A DNA stretch of 64,000 nucleotides. Origin: Rhodanobacter sp. 67-28. Its GTDB lineage: Bacteria > Pseudomonadota > Gammaproteobacteria > Xanthomonadales > Rhodanobacteraceae. Each line of letters opens with the position of its first letter. The first letter of the stretch is position 1. The translations under genes were made by a program, and so were the position numbers. Below the pieces are notes generated by a model that had not been told where the DNA came from, did no database searches, and saw only the letters and a list, made by a program, of their open reading frames with translations. Positions 62,665 to 64,000 of this stretch are shown here, in pieces. The stretch covers positions 1 through 64,000 of the forward strand of contig MKTU01000036.1 in the NCBI GenBank assembly GCA_001898415.1. The letters are read 5' to 3'.

Positions 62665-63369
62665 TCAACCCAACCGGCGCCACACGCTCTGTCCGCCCGC
62701 GCTCTTGTCCAGCGCATCGAGCCGTCGCTCATGCTCCAGCAACTCGCTTGCCGACGCGCACAGTACACGTGGACGCACCCGCAGGGTTGCCGGCGGCAGT
62801 ACCACCGCGTGTTGCGGGGTCGCTGCATCGAACTCCAGATCCAGCCCGACCTGACCCGAGGTCATGGCCAGATAGACATCGGCCAGCAGCTGCGCGTCGA
62901 TCAGGCCACCGTGCAGGTCGCGACGCGAGTTGTCCACGCCCAGCCGCTTGCACAAGGCATCCAGGCTGTTGCGCTGGCCGGGATAGCGCTCGCGCGCCAT
63001 CGCCAGCGTATCCAGCACGCTGCACCGATCGGCGATGCAGCCGCTGGCGGCACCGAGGCGCGCCAGTTCGGCGTCGAGAAAGCCCACATCGAACGCCGCG
63101 TTGTGGATGATCAGTTCGGCGCCGGCGATGAAGGCGAGGAACTCGTCGGCGACATCGGCAAAGCGCGGCTTGTCGAGCAGGAACTCGTCCTCGATGCCGG
63201 TGACCTGGCGGGCGCCTTCGTCGATCGCACGATCGGGGTTCAGATACGTCTGGTAGTAGCGACCGGTGAGCCTGCGTTCGACCATCTCGACGCAGGCGAT
63301 TTCCACCAGGCGATGGCCCTGGCGTACTTCCAGGCCGGTCGTTTCGGTATCCAGGACGATCTGCCTCAT
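62665..63369 (-). CDS. dnaQ: DNA polymerase III epsilon subunit (proofreading exonuclease)
   Basis: This 234-residue 3'-5' exonuclease is the replicative proofreading subunit. Exo I ([11 protein letters not shown], with Asp and Glu), Exo II ([12 protein letters not shown], with Asp) and Exo III ([14 protein letters not shown], with His and Asp) are all intact, as in DEDDh nucleases. The C-terminal tail includes [12 protein letters not shown], near the site that contacts DnaE. Its ATG overlaps the rnhA stop (ATGA), the common rnhA-dnaQ arrangement. Confidence 0.96.
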   Translation of the reverse strand: MRQIVLDTETTGLEVRQGHRLVEIACVEMVERRLTGRYYQTYLNPDRAIDEGARQVTGIEDEFLLDKPRFADVADEFLAFIAGAELIIHNAAFDVGFLDAELARLGAASGCIADRCSVLDTLAMARERYPGQRNSLDALCKRLGVDNSRRDLHGGLIDAQLLADVYLAMTSGQVGLDLEFDAATPQHAVVLPPATLRVRPRVLCASASELLEHERRLDALDKSAGGQSVWRRLG

Positions 63370-63809
63370 GCCCCGCTCCTGATCGACTCGGCCTGCTCGC
63401 GCGCGGCGCGGTCGACACGCTCGTTTTCCGCGTGGCCGTTGTGGCCGCGCACCCACTGCCAGCGAACCTGGTGCGTACCCACCGCATCGGACAGGCGCTG
63501 CCACAGATCCTGGTTCTTGACCGGCTTGCGGTCGGCCGTGCGCCAGCCGTTGGCGCGCCACTTCGGCAACCACTGCTCGATGCCCTGCATGACATAGCGC
63601 GAATCGGTAGTGAGCGTGACCACGCAGGGGCGCTTGAGCGCCTCCAGCGCGCCGATCGCCGCCATCAGCTCCATGCGGTTGTTGGTGGTGGCGGGCTCCC
63701 GGCCGGCCAGCATCCGCTCGCCGCCAGGGGCCCGCAGCAAGGCGGCCCAGCCGCCCGGTCCGGGATTGCCGAGGCAGGCGCCGTCGGTAAATGCTTCCAC
63801 TTCACTCAT
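63366..63809 (-). CDS. rnhA: ribonuclease HI
   Basis: This 147-residue RNase HI cuts the RNA strand of RNA-DNA hybrids. The active-site acidic residues are in [17 protein letters not shown] (Asp), [10 protein letters not shown] (Glu), and [11 protein letters not shown] (Asp), and the fourth is in the [12 protein letters not shown] region. The start ATG 63809 is the family-typical position. It lies seven bases after the probable methyltransferase gene and overlaps dnaQ, so the three may be one transcript. Confidence 0.97.
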   Translation of the reverse strand: MSEVEAFTDGACLGNPGPGGWAALLRAPGGERMLAGREPATTNNRMELMAAIGALEALKRPCVVTLTTDSRYVMQGIEQWLPKWRANGWRTADRKPVKNQDLWQRLSDAVGTHQVRWQWVRGHNGHAENERVDRAAREQAESIRSGA

Positions 63810-63815
63810 GGGTGT

Positions 63816-64000
63816 TCAGGTATCCCTTGTTGCCTGCAGGGCCGGGTTGGGCCGTGTCCCCGGCGACAACCTGCCCGCTGCCGGCACCGGCAGTTTCACG
63901 GGCTTGATGCGCAGCGGTGTGGCCAGTCGCCGCTGCTTGCGCGCGAGCAACACATAGCCGCCACCCAGCACGCTGTCCATTGTCGTCGAAGTCGCCGGCA
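63816..64000 (-). CDS. 3' end of a probable SAM-dependent methyltransferase gene
   Basis: The last bases of the window encode the C-terminus of a minus-strand frame, reading ...MDSVLGGGYVLLARKQRRL, then KPVKLPVPAAGRLSP and TGA at 63816. The LGGGYVLLARK end resembles class I methyltransferase-type proteins that precede rnhA in Xanthomonadales. The identity is inferred from a short tail only, because the gene runs off the window. Confidence 0.45.
   Translation of the reverse strand, partial: PATSTTMDSVLGGGYVLLARKQRRLATPLRIKPVKLPVPAAGRLSPGTRPNPALQATRDT

Overview
The window is a GC-rich, densely packed chromosomal segment of a gammaproteobacterium. The order rpoE-rseA-mucD-lepA-lepB-DUF4845-rnc-era-recO, FabV as enoyl reductase, a methylthioinosine-type phosphorylase beside hpt, and many REP-like palindromes and G/C-rich heptad repeats between genes suggest Xanthomonadales, most likely a Rhodanobacteraceae member (Rhodanobacter/Dyella-like). 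That placement is inference from gene content, not from a search. I see no prophage, integrase, transposase or CRISPR array.

1-15 kb is accessory or moderately variable: an acetyl-CoA hydrolase/transferase family enzyme, a two-HKD phospholipase D/cardiolipin synthase, xseA, a translationally coupled pair (LRAT/NlpC-like cysteine protein plus class IV-like histone deacetylase fold enzyme), a GT1 glycosyltransferase divergent from a TetR regulator with a clear palindromic operator, an aldehyde dehydrogenase, a YdcF-like protein, a serine hydrolase, and AraC and GNAT genes. 15-26 kb holds a von Willebrand A lipoprotein followed by an ECF sigma/anti-sigma/YigZ cluster, an MsbA-like ABC exporter, a DUF3228 protein, and an alcohol dehydrogenase divergent from catalase.

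26.2-27.2 kb is the oddest spot: a Fic protein whose motif has Tyr in place of the catalytic His, a small basic protein convergent with it and read from a leaderless-type promoter, and a divergent micro-ORF sharing the same AT-rich promoter. 27-37 kb contains fabV, a cold-shock gene, purine salvage (methylthioinosine phosphorylase, hpt), nagZ, a CYTH protein, rlmD, and a ydbH-ydbL pair lacking a separate ynbE. A 161-bp element with perfect 19-bp inverted ends sits between the response regulator-Hpt gene and recO.

37-46 kb is the conserved envelope-stress, secretion and RNA-processing block, all on the minus strand, with a sigma-E type promoter in front of rpoE. A similar promoter-like box lies in front of an operon encoding a Ycf46-N-like protein and an active-looking GGDEF-EAL protein (46.4-49.5 kb). 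49.8-64 kb carries a FadB/FadJ-like beta-oxidation enzyme, slyX-ugd, an FKBP isomerase, a CPA2 antiporter, a tRNA-Ala/Glu/Asp cluster, the divergent ppsR/ppsA pair, tRNA-Ser, a PP2C phosphatase, dnaQ-rnhA, and the 3' end of a probable methyltransferase gene.
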